Notes: generated by a model not told the origin, from the letters alone. A stretch of 64,000 bases of DNA from Acidobacteriaceae bacterium (GCA_003132445.1 PKXU01000136.1:37125-101124), one strand, 5' to 3'; counted from the first letter of the stretch, positions 1 through 8,208 are shown. Made by a program: numbers and translations.

Positions 1-24
1 GCGATCCAGCGAGGGCCGAGGACG

Positions 25-447
25 GTGGCGATGTTGAAGCGCTACATACGGTACTCGATTGAAACGGGGAGGTTGCCCTCGCTGCTGGGGCGGGAATTCT
101 TTCGAGCGAAGGTAACTTCGTACACGGTGGTGACGTTTCAAGACCGCATCATTGTTGTGCACGACATGGAAAAGTGTCTAGACCGGCTGGATGAGTTTTC
201 ACGGCAGTTGATCGCTCGGCACATTTTGCAGGAGCACGATCAGATGGCGACGGGCAGACTGCTGCACTGCAACGAAAGAACGGTGCGGACCTATATTCCG
301 ATCGTATTGGATCTGTTCACTGAAATTTTGCTTAGTGTGGGATTGCTGCAACCGATCGAGACGAAGGAGCGGAGAAATTCTTGTCAAGAGGGGGAAAACG
401 ACCAAATCCTTTTAAGTGATTGTAAGGATGGAAGATATAAAGTCTGA
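25..447 (+). CDS. Sigma-70 region 4-like / phage-type HTH regulator
   Basis: A 140-residue protein whose residues 55-105 look like a helix-turn-helix of the sigma-70 region 4 type (LDEFSRQLIARHIL, then an RTVRTYIP recognition-helix-like stretch). That would fit a late-gene or extracytoplasmic regulator that contacts RNA polymerase or DNA. The GTG at 25 follows GAGG at 17-20. The reading frame stays open to the left edge, so an upstream start cannot be excluded. The last ~22 codons (CQEGEND..SDCKDGRYKV) lie inside a repeated DNA element whose second copy at 661 encodes a near-identical peptide, so this C-terminus is supplied by the repeat. It precedes phage-like genes on the same strand. The family assignment is tentative; the protein could also be a structural analogue of ArpU/RinA-type phage regulators. 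Confidence 0.5.
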   Translation: MAMLKRYIRYSIETGRLPSLLGREFFRAKVTSYTVVTFQDRIIVVHDMEKCLDRLDEFSRQLIARHILQEHDQMATGRLLHCNERTVRTYIPIVLDLFTEILLSVGLLQPIETKERRNSCQEGENDQILLSDCKDGRYKV

Positions 448-556
448 GTTTTTTCCGGTTACCCCCTGGCGATTTGATATTCTTGGAATAGAGAGTAAGA
501 AGAAAGAAAAGTTCTTGTGAGGGCGCGCCGTTTCAGGCGCGCTTTTTTTCTGAAGC
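382..556 (+). repeat. Imperfect direct repeat, copy 1
   Basis: About 175 bp repeated 279 bp downstream. Shared blocks include tgtcaagaggg, aagtgattg, aggatgg.aa.atataaa, tttccggtt, ccc(c/t)t, att(t)g.tattcttg.aatag and agagtaag, ending in a GC hairpin plus T tract. The copy overlaps the 3' end of the gene before it. Confidence 0.85.
523..549 (+). terminator. Rho-independent terminator in repeat copy 1
   Basis: Perfect 7-bp stem gcgcgcc/ggcgcgc with a 6-nt loop, followed by seven T. It ends the transcript of the regulator gene at 25-447. Confidence 0.85.
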
Positions 557-660
557 TACTAAGTCGGGGAGTTGGGCGATTGGGTACAGGGTGGTTTCTT
601 GCTGATCTTATGTTCGCTGGCTGGTCGAAATGGGGAGCGAAGAGTTGGTCAAAAAAAATC

Positions 661-836
661 TGTCAAGAGGGTAAAAGTGATCCAATCGCCGCAAGTGATT
701 GCGAGGATGGGAAATATAAATTTCAAAAACTTTCCGGTTGCCCCTTAGCAATTTGCTATTCTTGAAATAGAGAGTAAGAAAAAGAAAATCTGCTCTTCCG
801 GGCGCGGGCCTTCAAGCCGCGCCTTTTGCTTTTGCG
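661..836 (+). repeat. Imperfect direct repeat, copy 2
   Basis: Second copy of the element at 382-556. It again contains a peptide frame CQEGKSD..SDCEDGKYKF, here without a credible gene in front, and ends in its own hairpin. The 549-660 stretch between the copies holds no recognisable gene. Confidence 0.85.
801..834 (+). terminator. Hairpin/terminator in repeat copy 2
   Basis: Stem ggcgcgg/ccgcgcc at 801-807 and 817-823, followed by ttttgctttt. It lies just before the small basic protein gene at 873. Confidence 0.7.
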
Positions 837-872
837 ATGAAGTTTGCGCAACGGGGAAAATTGGGAAACTCA

Positions 873-1421
873 ATGACGAAAAAAAAGGCGAAGAGAAGGA
901 CGGCCAAAGCGACGAAGGCGACGAAGGCGGCGAAAGCGACAAAGAAGAGTTCGAAGAGGACCAAGAAGGAGTTTAATCCCGCCGAGCTGCGGAGGGACAT
1001 CGCGAAGATGGTCGGATTGGAAGCTGCGAACATGGCCGGTGCCGTCATTGTTGAGGGCATGAAGGGCCAACTGGCGACAGTGAAGTATTTGTTCGAAATG
1101 GCATCGATCTTTCCGGCCTCCACGGACGGAAGCTATGCCACTACGGAGGAAGACTGTCTGGCGAAAACTTTGCTGGACCGATTAAACCTTCCGGACAAAC
1201 CGGTGGGACGCGACGACGAGGATGAGCCGAGAACAGTGAATTCGTGGACGGGCATTTCACTGACAGCAGACGTAAGGGAAAGCAGCGAACCGAACGATGG
1301 GCGAGCACGTCTATTGCTCGACGATCGGTTGTCCAACGATCGGTTGTCCGACATAAAGCCCGACGCAGGCGGAGAGGCAAGCAAGAGCATTTCTGCTGGG
1401 GCGAGCGATACCGTAAAATGA
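873..1421 (+). CDS. Lys-rich small protein of unknown function
   Basis: A 182-residue protein if translation starts at the ATG at 873 (MTKKKAKRRT). Another in-frame ATG lies at 837, but it sits against the hairpin of the repeat element. Residues 1-35 are a basic, repetitive KATKATKAAKATKK tail resembling histone H1-like or nucleic-acid-binding tails. Residues ~37-80 are predicted helical (ELRRDIAKMVGLEAANMAG). The C-terminal third is acidic and polar and contains a short duplicated unit (LDDRLSNDRLSD) caused by a 13-bp tandem repeat near 1320-1350. No enzyme motif is visible. Its position in a run of phage-like genes suggests an accessory or DNA-associated role, but this is inference. Confidence 0.6.
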   Translation: MTKKKAKRRTAKATKATKAAKATKKSSKRTKKEFNPAELRRDIAKMVGLEAANMAGAVIVEGMKGQLATVKYLFEMASIFPASTDGSYATTEEDCLAKTLLDRLNLPDKPVGRDDEDEPRTVNSWTGISLTADVRESSEPNDGRARLLLDDRLSNDRLSDIKPDAGGEASKSISAGASDTVK

Positions 1422-1592
1422 GGCGGAGCATTGCGACGAGAAATAGCGGTAGCGGTCTGGGTTGGACCGAAGTCAAAAGATTCCATCCCCGCGACACGCG
1501 CCAGGCGGGATCTGTCGCGACAGCAGGACTGGAGCACCGGGGCGAAAAATCCTGCCCGAGACGGTGCACACAAAAGGCGACACAGGACGGGG

Positions 1593-2027
1593 ATGGATAT
1601 TACATGGTTGACTGATCGGATCGCGGTGGGGGGTGGGATTTGGACGACGGACAACATGGCGAAGGTGGCGCAGGCAGGGATTACGCACATCATCGACATG
1701 CAGATCGAGTTCGATGACCGGCCGCTGGGAATGGCGCATGGCATTGAAGTGCTGTGGAATCCAACTGACGACGATTTCGAGCCGAAGCCGGCGGCGTTGT
1801 TTGAACGAGGAGTGGATTTTGCCCAGGCAGCGCTGGAAAGAAATGACGCGAAGTTGTTCATCCATTGCGCGGCGGGAGTACATCGGGCGCCGATGATGGC
1901 GCTGGCAGTTTTAGGTTCGATGGGATGGAGATTAGAGAAAGCGATGGAATTGATTGAGGGACGACGACCGGTGGCGGATTTTGCCGAAGTGTATGTGCGG
2001 AGCGTGGAGAAATTTTTGAGAAGGTGA
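1593..2027 (+). CDS. Dual-specificity protein phosphatase
   Basis: A 144-residue single-domain protein with the Cys-based phosphatase signature HCAAGVHRAP: catalytic Cys92 and Arg98 of the CX5R loop. A candidate general-acid Asp lies in the PTDDDFEP loop near residues 58-61. DSP-family enzymes dephosphorylate phospho-Ser/Thr/Tyr, and sometimes RNA 5' ends or lipids. Length and motif order match a minimal DSP. The ATG at 1593 was chosen because it follows aggacgggg at a good distance and precedes the first conserved strand. The frame opens upstream at 1431, but that stretch is unlike the family. The gene lies in the phage-like run and may be cargo there. The substrate cannot be told from sequence. 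Confidence 0.85.
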   Translation: MDITWLTDRIAVGGGIWTTDNMAKVAQAGITHIIDMQIEFDDRPLGMAHGIEVLWNPTDDDFEPKPAALFERGVDFAQAALERNDAKLFIHCAAGVHRAPMMALAVLGSMGWRLEKAMELIEGRRPVADFAEVYVRSVEKFLRR

Positions 2028-2099
2028 GTGCGGAGTGGGGAGCTCGGACTTCAGACCTCGGGCGCGTCTCGGCAATCGAGCTTTGGTAGGCGGAACAGC

Positions 2100-2180
2100 A
2101 GGCCCCTTCGACTTCGCTCAGGGCAGGCTCTCCACTACACTTGCGCTCCCTTCGGGAAGTGCAAGTTCGGTCGGGATGAC
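2100..2180. repeat. Palindromic intergenic repeat
   Basis: Two inverted repeats in tandem. The first is ccct..aggg around 2104-2123. The second is a near-perfect acttgcgctccc/gggaagtgcaagt hairpin at 2139-2166. Both are followed by ggtcgggatgac. This resembles the short dispersed palindromes seen elsewhere in the window. No gene is visible in 2028-2364. Confidence 0.6.
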
Positions 2181-2260
2181 AGGATTGATAGTTCGGAATG
2201 TCGGATGAAAACCTCTGGTTGATAACGGCTTTTAGTTAAGGATTGAGATTGATTTGTGAG

Positions 2261-2291
2261 ATGGGAGCCTATGATGGCTCCCATTTATTTT
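2261..2291 (+). terminator. Intergenic hairpin, likely terminator
   Basis: Perfect 9-bp stem atgggagcc/ggctcccat with a 6-nt loop, followed by ttatttt. It separates the phosphatase gene from the tail-like gene. Confidence 0.65.
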
Positions 2292-2364
2292 GCCGGAGTT
2301 CAAGAGTGCGAAAGAAGGCCGCAGAAGCAGAGTGCGGTCTGTAACGGAATTGATGGAGGAGACG

Positions 2365-3948
2365 ATGTTTGACGCGCGACGCCGCCCAATGGAGCGGCTT
2401 TTTTATTGGTGGGTCGCATTGGCGATGATTGCCGGAGCTGGGTGGAATGCCTGGGGTGCTGTTCCTCAGAGTGGACCGGCGAGCACGACCATCGCGGAAA
2501 TGATTGAACTGGGCGGGGCGCTCGAGTTGCAGCACGGCGATGTAAGTTTTACCGGACCCTCGACGGGAATATTGGGAGGCCTGTATGCAGGGGCGATTTC
2601 TGCGGCGGGATGTCTGGCCGGATTCCAGATTGCGCCCGCTGGATCCGGATCGACGATACAGGCGATCGTGAATGGCTCGGCTGCGGGCCCGATTATCACA
2701 ACGACCGCCGGGCATCAGTATGTTTTCACGACCTATCTATACTCAGTCGACGTCTATCGTACAGGAGAGATCTATCACTCCTCGTTGCATCCCGCGGGGG
2801 ACGGATGGGGTGGCGCGGTAATGCCGGCGGACGTGAGATTCGTGCTCGAACTGCAGGACATCGATCCAACGAATCCGGCTACGATGGTCGCCCCCGCCAC
2901 GGTCTTGTATGACGACGTGATTCCAAATGCGCCGCCGTTTTGCCAATATGCCCTCGTAGATGCGACAAGCATGCAGTGCAGCATCGCTTACACCTATGTG
3001 AGCCATATCTCGCTCGCCGAGGTGCGGACCGCCCTCGCGAATTCAAGTTATGTCGCGACTGCAGGTTACGTGACACAGCTGGTGGAGTCTCTTTCGAATG
3101 GAGGAGACTGCGAGATCGCGAGTTCAACGACGCTGGATTTTTATCCGCAGTACGTGCCGCCGTTGAATACGCTCATTGTGGCCAGTTATCGAGGCTCTGG
3201 CCGCGCGGTAGCGGAGGTTCAGAACGCTGCTGGCGTTGCAAGTCTGGCGAGTGGCGCCGATAACGGAGTACGAGGGGTTGTGCGAACGACGAAGATCCCA
3301 AGCGCCCGAACGCAAGCTGATTGCGAGAACGCGGCACTGGGCATTCTTGACGACGCGGGAGGGCTCGCCTGGCTAGGCACGTATCAGATATGGAGTGATT
3401 TCCTTCCGGGAGGGACGGGTGACATTTTTCCTGGAGATGCAGTGACCGTGAATGTGCCTTCACAAAACGCACTCTTCACCGCGATCGTGCGGACTGTAAG
3501 CATTGATGTGGTGGACCTGCCCGATGACCGAGGAATGTATACGATCGAATTCGCCAATGACCTGGCGACACCACTGGCGATGCAGGAAGAATCGAGCGCC
3601 ACAGCTATTGCATTGCAAGATATGCCGACGACGCTTTTGACGACACAGGTGGGAGCGTATTACCTGGCAGACCTGACAGATGTACAGATCACGCAAGTAT
3701 CGTCGACCACGGCGCAGGTGGATGCAGGAATCGCGCCCGCCAGCGGCTACGGGATCGAGGTTCGCAGCAACGACTATGGTTGGGGAGTAGCAAACGACCG
3801 GAACCTGTTGGGGCGATTCAGCACGCAAACTTTTACTTTATCGCGGCTGGCGCGCACGCAGAATTATTTCCTGCGGTTGTACGACAGTTCGTCCCCGCCG
3901 CGATATTCACGATATTCAGCGGCGCTGCATGTGGATTATCCATTATGA
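2365..3948 (+). CDS. Phage tail/baseplate-like secreted protein
   Basis: A 527-residue protein. The ATG at 2365 follows a strong ggaggag site; an upstream in-frame start at 2290 overlaps the hairpin and is less likely. The N-terminus (RRRP..FYWWVALAMIAGAGWNAWGA) reads as a signal peptide or single membrane segment, which is odd for a virion protein. Residues ~280-420 (SGRAVAEV..GADNGVRGVV..DCENAALGILDD..GDIFPGDAVTV) resemble the barrel domains of siphophage tail-tip or baseplate-hub proteins. The last ~90 residues look like a fibronectin-III-type beta sandwich. The stop codon overlaps the next start in ATGA, so the two genes are probably translationally coupled. A phage-derived surface protein is the best guess; homology is weak by eye. 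Confidence 0.5.
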   Translation: MFDARRRPMERLFYWWVALAMIAGAGWNAWGAVPQSGPASTTIAEMIELGGALELQHGDVSFTGPSTGILGGLYAGAISAAGCLAGFQIAPAGSGSTIQAIVNGSAAGPIITTTAGHQYVFTTYLYSVDVYRTGEIYHSSLHPAGDGWGGAVMPADVRFVLELQDIDPTNPATMVAPATVLYDDVIPNAPPFCQYALVDATSMQCSIAYTYVSHISLAEVRTALANSSYVATAGYVTQLVESLSNGGDCEIASSTTLDFYPQYVPPLNTLIVASYRGSGRAVAEVQNAAGVASLASGADNGVRGVVRTTKIPSARTQADCENAALGILDDAGGLAWLGTYQIWSDFLPGGTGDIFPGDAVTVNVPSQNALFTAIVRTVSIDVVDLPDDRGMYTIEFANDLATPLAMQEESSATAIALQDMPTTLLTTQVGAYYLADLTDVQITQVSSTTAQVDAGIAPASGYGIEVRSNDYGWGVANDRNLLGRFSTQTFTLSRLARTQNYFLRLYDSSSPPRYSRYSAALHVDYPL

Positions 3949-4415
3949 ACGAAGACGGCGTGGGGATCAGGCCGAGAAGTCGGGCGGGCATGGACAAGGT
4001 GGCACCGGTGACGCCTTATACGGCAAAGGACTTCCAGCTTGAGGTACTTGGCAAGCTGGAAGATGTGCAGAGTTTGGCTGAGTCTCTGGAGGAGTCCTGG
4101 AGTAGCAGGCTGGAGACCGTTCAGGAGAAGCGACTTGTGAAGTTCGATAGTCGAACCCTGATCGCATTGGGAGCGGTCGCGCTTTCGGTTGCCGGTTATG
4201 TAATTCAAGACGCACGTAACACCGCCAGACAAGAAAGTGAAATCGAGACGACAAAAGCCAGGGTGGTGAGTCTGGAGCAAATCGGGACGACGAATACGGA
4301 AGCTCGGATACGCACCGAAGTAGAACTCGGAGAACTGCGAGATGAACTGGCCGAGATCAAAGTATTGATTGTGGGCCGCGAGATAGTGAAAAAGAAACCG
4401 ACTTCGCGAGATTAG
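3945..4415 (+). CDS. Single-pass membrane protein with coiled coil
   Basis: A 156-residue protein whose ATG sits in an ATGA overlap with the previous stop, which decides the start. It has a soluble helical N-terminal part (~30-60), one hydrophobic segment around residues 68-85 (TLIALGAVALSVAGYVI), then a charged heptad-like coiled coil (~95-140) and a basic tail ending KKKPTSRD. The layout is reminiscent of holin-associated or XhlA/spanin-like proteins placed after tail genes, but no signature confirms this. Function unknown. Confidence 0.65.
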   Translation: MNEDGVGIRPRSRAGMDKVAPVTPYTAKDFQLEVLGKLEDVQSLAESLEESWSSRLETVQEKRLVKFDSRTLIALGAVALSVAGYVIQDARNTARQESEIETTKARVVSLEQIGTTNTEARIRTEVELGELRDELAEIKVLIVGREIVKKKPTSRD

Positions 4416-4429
4416 TTGTTGGAGGCAAA

Positions 4430-4456
4430 ATGAGCGAAGCAGGTGGCGATCAGTAA
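4430..4456 (+). other. Mini-ORF with strong ribosome binding site
   Basis: ggagg at 4421-4425 is followed by ATG and only eight codons (MSEAGGDQ) before TAA. This could be the stub of a truncated gene in the phage-like run or a translated leader for the next gene. Confidence 0.3.
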
Positions 4457-4558
4457 TTCTTATCTACAAACCCATTCAACAAGTGTCAGTTAGAAGCACC
4501 ATCTGTTCGACTTGAACGGGATAGGCGGAGCATTGTGTTTCGATTTCAAGGAGAATCT

Positions 4559-4852
4559 ATGAACTTTATTACTCAGCTCTTGCGAGGGATTTCTTTCATT
4601 CCTGCTTTAGTAAACGGAATTGAAGGACTCTTCGCCAGCAAATCTGGCGCCGAAAAGAAAAGCGCCGCGATGTCCTTTCTGGAAAGTGCGCTGGCCACGA
4701 TGGATGCCGTGGCCGCCCGGGACATTGTCGACCCTGAGAAATTCAGAAATGGAGTATCCAAAATAATCGACGGAACCGTCGATTGCTTTAACGCCTCGGC
4801 CTGGGCGAAGGAACAGGTCGCGCAACCTCCCGCTGTCAGCCCTACTTCGTGA
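4559..4852 (+). CDS. Small helical protein, phage-cluster end
   Basis: A 97-residue protein. ATG at 4559 follows caaggag at a 5-nt spacing. The N-terminus (FITQLLRGISFIPALVNGIEGLF) is amphipathic or weakly membrane-associating, followed by a helical segment (SFLESALATMDAVAARDIVDPEKF..GVSKIIDGTVDCFNAS) with one Cys, and a Pro-rich tail. There is no recognised catalytic motif. The gene is the last of the plus-strand run before the strand switch and is only 55 bp from the stop of the convergent E2 gene. Function unknown; a virion or lysis-accessory role is a guess from position. Confidence 0.6.
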   Translation: MNFITQLLRGISFIPALVNGIEGLFASKSGAEKKSAAMSFLESALATMDAVAARDIVDPEKFRNGVSKIIDGTVDCFNASAWAKEQVAQPPAVSPTS

Positions 4853-4907
4853 TACGTGCGACGGAAAATCTCTGTCATATGCGCGAAGAGAAGGGCAATG
4901 TTAAGGC

Positions 4908-6251
4908 TTACCCGACTTCTTCGCTCCAGGTTTCCAGCGTCTTCTTCACCATGGCCATAAACTGGTCGGCGACGGCACCGTCGATAAGGCGGTGGTCGTA
5001 GCCGAGGGTGAGATGCACGACGGAGCGAATCGCGATTGAATCGTTGCCTTCTTTGTCCGTGATTACCATAGGCTGCTTGGTGATTCCGCCGACGCCCATG
5101 ATGGCGGAGTTTGGCTGGTTGATGATAGGCAGACCAAAGACGGCGCCGAACTGGCCGGGGTTGGTAACGGTGAAGGTTGAGCCTTCGACATCTTCGGGTT
5201 TGAGCTTTTTGTTGCGGGCGCGATCGCCGAGATCGGAAATGCCGCGCTGCAGGCCGAGAAAGTTGAGATCTCCTGAGTTTTTCAAAACCGGGACGATCAA
5301 GCCCCAGTCGAGAGCAACCGCGATCCCCATGTTGATTTGGCGATGATAGCGGATGTTGTCGCCTTCGATTGTCGCATTGAGGATGGGCCACTGTTGCAGA
5401 GCAATGACTGCGGCGCGGACGAAGAAGGGCATGAACGTGAGGCGAGCGCCGTGGCGCTGCTCGAAGCCCGCTTTATGTTTATTACGCAGATTGACGATGC
5501 GGGTGAAGTCCACTTCGTACATGCAGTGGACGTGAGCGCTGGTGCGGCGGGACTCGATCATGTGCTTGGCGATCAGCTTGCGCATGTTCGTCATGGGGAC
5601 GAGATCGCCGGGATAGGCCGCGGGAGCGGTGGGACGCGGAGCGGGACTTGACGCTGGTGACGGTGCCGCCTCGCTTCGCTCGGCGGGACGGACGAATGCG
5701 TCCGTCCCCACGTGGGCGGGTTGAGATCCCTGGCTTTCGATGAAAGATAAGATGTCTTGCTTAGTGATGCGTCCGCCGAGTCCGGTACCGGAAATTTGTG
5801 AGAGATGGACTCCGTGCTCGCGTGCGATCTTGCGGACTAGCGGCGAGGAGCGCGTTTCTTCTTCCTCTTCGTTTCTCTGAGAAGAAGGCGTGGATGTTTG
5901 CGGTACCGCGGGAGCGGCCTTTTTTGCCTGAACCTTTTCTTCCGCCTTCGGGGCTTGAGCTGGCCGATCGGGCGAAGGAGGGGAAGACTTGGCTGGAGCG
6001 GCAGCGGTCTCACCATCGACCGCGATGGTTCCGACAACGGTATTCACGCCAACTGTCGTGCCTTCGGCAATTTTGATTTCCTTTAGGATGCCGGAAGCTG
6101 GGGCGGGAATCTCTGCGTCCACCTTGTCGGTGGAGATTTCGAAAAGCGGTTCGTCGCGCTGAACCTTGTCGCCAGGCTTCTTCAACCACTTGGTAATAGT
6201 GCCCTCAACGATGGACTCGCCCATCTGGGGCATGATGATGTCAGTAGGCAT
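4908..6251 (-). CDS. 2-oxoacid dehydrogenase E2 (dihydrolipoyl acyltransferase)
   Basis: A 447-residue core enzyme of a 2-oxoacid dehydrogenase complex, transferring the acyl group from lipoyl-lysine to CoA in the cytoplasm. Domains in order: one lipoyl domain (1-75, lipoylation site in ISTDKVDAEI, Lys43), an Ala/Pro/Glu linker, an E3/E1-binding domain (~132-170, SPLVRKIAREHGV..GTGLGGRI), a second linker, and the catalytic domain (~215-447) with the terminal YDHRLIDGA (HxxxDG). It has one lipoyl domain rather than the two or three of many Pdh E2s. The start has aaggaa upstream. E1-beta lies upstream on the same strand with a cytochrome gene between; no E1-alpha or E3 is nearby. Whether the substrate is pyruvate, branched-chain acids or 2-oxoglutarate cannot be decided here. 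Confidence 0.92.
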   Translation of the reverse strand: MPTDIIMPQMGESIVEGTITKWLKKPGDKVQRDEPLFEISTDKVDAEIPAPASGILKEIKIAEGTTVGVNTVVGTIAVDGETAAAPAKSSPPSPDRPAQAPKAEEKVQAKKAAPAVPQTSTPSSQRNEEEEETRSSPLVRKIAREHGVHLSQISGTGLGGRITKQDILSFIESQGSQPAHVGTDAFVRPAERSEAAPSPASSPAPRPTAPAAYPGDLVPMTNMRKLIAKHMIESRRTSAHVHCMYEVDFTRIVNLRNKHKAGFEQRHGARLTFMPFFVRAAVIALQQWPILNATIEGDNIRYHRQINMGIAVALDWGLIVPVLKNSGDLNFLGLQRGISDLGDRARNKKLKPEDVEGSTFTVTNPGQFGAVFGLPIINQPNSAIMGVGGITKQPMVITDKEGNDSIAIRSVVHLTLGYDHRLIDGAVADQFMAMVKKTLETWSEEVG

Positions 6252-6369
6252 GATTTCCTTCCACGCCGCCCGGATTCGAAACAGAGGGCTGGACGCAAAC
6301 GAATATTATAGCGGGTGGTGAGTTGACGGAGTAGCCGAGCAGAACTGCGAGGCTTTTGCGGATCCGCAA

Positions 6370-6936
6370 TTAATGATGGTCGTGCTTCTTTTCTCCCTCT
6401 TGTTTTTCATCGCCAGCCGCGGGTTCGACCCCGAAGTTCGTCTTCCAATATTCCTGTACTCCCGGTGGGAGTTTATCGATGTGCGAGAGCAGCATGGTTA
6501 TCTTCCACATGTCTTGCTCGCTAAGGGATTTGTCCCAGGCGGGCATGCCTGCGTAACGGATGCCGGTGCGGATGGTGTAGAAGATGCGCCACTCCGGATC
6601 GTCGGGCGGGTCAGAGATGAGATTAGGTGGCGGCGGATAGAACGAATTGGCCAAAGTCGATGGCTTTCGATCGAGGCCCCCGTGACAGAGGGCGCAATTC
6701 ATGGTGTAGAGCTTCATCCCGTCTTCAAGATTCGGATCGGTGGCCGTTAGCGGATTGCTGACGCGCGGAGCGCGCCGTTCCGCGGAAGCGTCGACGGCTC
6801 CCATCGCCAAGCGGCGTTCCAGGCGCGGCGGTTCAACGTTTGCAGTCGTCGGAAAAAACCCGAGCATAGCCAAACCGAGGCCGCCGAGAATCAACACCAG
6901 GAGCGTGACGATCACACCGAGAATGAATTTTCCCAT
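6370..6936 (-). CDS. Membrane-anchored mono-haem cytochrome c
   Basis: A 188-residue protein with an uncleaved N-terminal membrane anchor (residues 3-27), an exported domain carrying one haem-binding CALCH (Cys81, Cys84, His85), and a likely axial Met131 in YAGMPAW. The tail is His- and charge-rich (GEKKHDHH). The fold fits small class I cytochromes that shuttle electrons in the periplasm. The ATG follows ggagga. Placement between E1-beta and E2 is unusual, and a shared transcript with them is possible (gaps of 118 and 156 bp). Redox partner unknown. Confidence 0.88.
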   Translation of the reverse strand: MGKFILGVIVTLLVLILGGLGLAMLGFFPTTANVEPPRLERRLAMGAVDASAERRAPRVSNPLTATDPNLEDGMKLYTMNCALCHGGLDRKPSTLANSFYPPPPNLISDPPDDPEWRIFYTIRTGIRYAGMPAWDKSLSEQDMWKITMLLSHIDKLPPGVQEYWKTNFGVEPAAGDEKQEGEKKHDHH

Positions 6937-7030
6937 GGATCCTCCGGACGGGCTATTGTGGCAGAAGCGCGGGGTGGGACGCTAGTTGATGCCTGCGGTG
7001 CGTAGGCATTCTCATCCTCATAGACATAAG

Positions 7031-7070
7031 TCGAGCTTTGCTCGACTCGGCAGCCGGGGGCGGCTGTCGC
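7031..7070. repeat. Dispersed double-palindrome repeat, copy A
   Basis: tcgag-ctttg-ctcga followed by cagccgggggcggctg. The same pair of palindromes recurs at ~26929-26974 (inverted) and ~32100-32140. Confidence 0.75.
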
Positions 7071-7092
7071 CCCATGATTCTTGCGCGTCTCT

Positions 7093-8064
7093 CTAATAGG
7101 CTTTTAAACGCCGCGCTTCGCGGACCACGTCTTCAACTTTGGGTAGATAGTGTTGCTCTTGCGGCGGAGAGAACGGAATCGCGGAATCTAATCCTGCGAT
7201 GCGGATGATGGGGCCGTCAAGATCGTCGAACGCTTCTTCGTTAATAATAGCGGCAATCTCACCAGCTAGACCGCCAGTTCGCGAGTGCTCGTGGAGGATG
7301 ATGACTTTATTCGTCTTCTTCACGGTCTGTGCAATGGCTTCGCGGTCGAGCGGGGAGACGGTGCGCAGGTCCAGGATGTCGAGATCGATTCCGTCGTTTT
7401 TCAAAATCTCTGCGGCTTCGAGAGCTGTGTGGACCATGGCTGCGTAGGTGATGATGCTGAGGTCGCGGCCTTCCCTTGCTACTCGCGCTTTCCCAATCGG
7501 GACGACATAATCTTCCGCAGGTACTTCGCCCTTAATGCGACGATAGAGATATTTGTGTTCGAAGAAGATGCAGGGATTGTTGTCGCGGATCGCCGCTTTG
7601 ATCAGACCCTTGGCGTCGTAGGGCGTGGCCGGGCAGATCACTTTCAGCCCGGGATTGTGGACAAACCACATTTCCGGATTCTGCGAGTGGAATGGACCGC
7701 CATGGACGTACCCTCCGCTGGGGCCGCGCAAAACGAGCGGCGCGGGAGCGCCCCAAAGGTAGTGCGTCTTTGCGACCATGTTGGAGATCTGGTTGAAGGC
7801 GCAGCCGATGAAATCCATGAACTGGAATTCAGCGATGGGTCGCATACCCGTCAGAGATGCGCCGAAAGCCGCGCCTACAATGGCAGACTCGGCGATGGGC
7901 GTGTCGATGACTCGCTCCGAGCCGAAGCGGTCGATAAAACCATCGGTAACTTTGAAGGCGCCGCCGTAGACTCCGATATCTTCGCCGAGGCAAAAGACGG
8001 TTGGGTCGCGATCCATTTCTTCCCAGATTCCCTGGCGGATAGCTTCGAGGTAGGTGAGTTCCAT
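7093..8064 (-). CDS. 2-oxoacid dehydrogenase E1 beta subunit
   Basis: A 323-residue thiamine-diphosphate enzyme subunit that, with E1-alpha, decarboxylates a 2-oxoacid and reductively acylates lipoyl-E2. The full-length family pattern is visible: GEDIGVYGGAFKVTDG near residue 30, DTPIAESAIVGAAFG (ThDP-site Glu), QFMDFIGCAFNQI, RGPSGGYVHGGPFHSQ, and the C-terminal transketolase domain with LDLRTVSPLD and HEHSRTGGLAGEI. It resembles branched-chain/pyruvate E1-beta equally. No alpha subunit lies next to it: the upstream minus-strand gene is a Gln/Gly micro-protein. The complex must be completed from another locus. No clear ribosome site is seen, but the start matches the family. Confidence 0.92.
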   Translation of the reverse strand: MELTYLEAIRQGIWEEMDRDPTVFCLGEDIGVYGGAFKVTDGFIDRFGSERVIDTPIAESAIVGAAFGASLTGMRPIAEFQFMDFIGCAFNQISNMVAKTHYLWGAPAPLVLRGPSGGYVHGGPFHSQNPEMWFVHNPGLKVICPATPYDAKGLIKAAIRDNNPCIFFEHKYLYRRIKGEVPAEDYVVPIGKARVAREGRDLSIITYAAMVHTALEAAEILKNDGIDLDILDLRTVSPLDREAIAQTVKKTNKVIILHEHSRTGGLAGEIAAIINEEAFDDLDGPIIRIAGLDSAIPFSPPQEQHYLPKVEDVVREARRLKAY

Positions 8065-8208
8065 ATTTTTGTTCAGCTTTTTGAAGGGCGAAGGCCACTG
8101 ACATTCTAAACTGACTTAGAGAAAGTGGTGACGCAACCGCTCAATTGAATTTGTTCTGGAACGAAGCGGTAGGCAGCGGCGACCAATCCGGTGAGGCGGA
8201 CAAAACGA

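Noticed and set aside
1133..1861. Long minus-strand open frame (242 codons) across the basic protein and phosphatase genes
   Set aside because: It lies opposite two better-supported plus-strand genes, is Ser/Arg-rich without motifs, and has no ribosome site.
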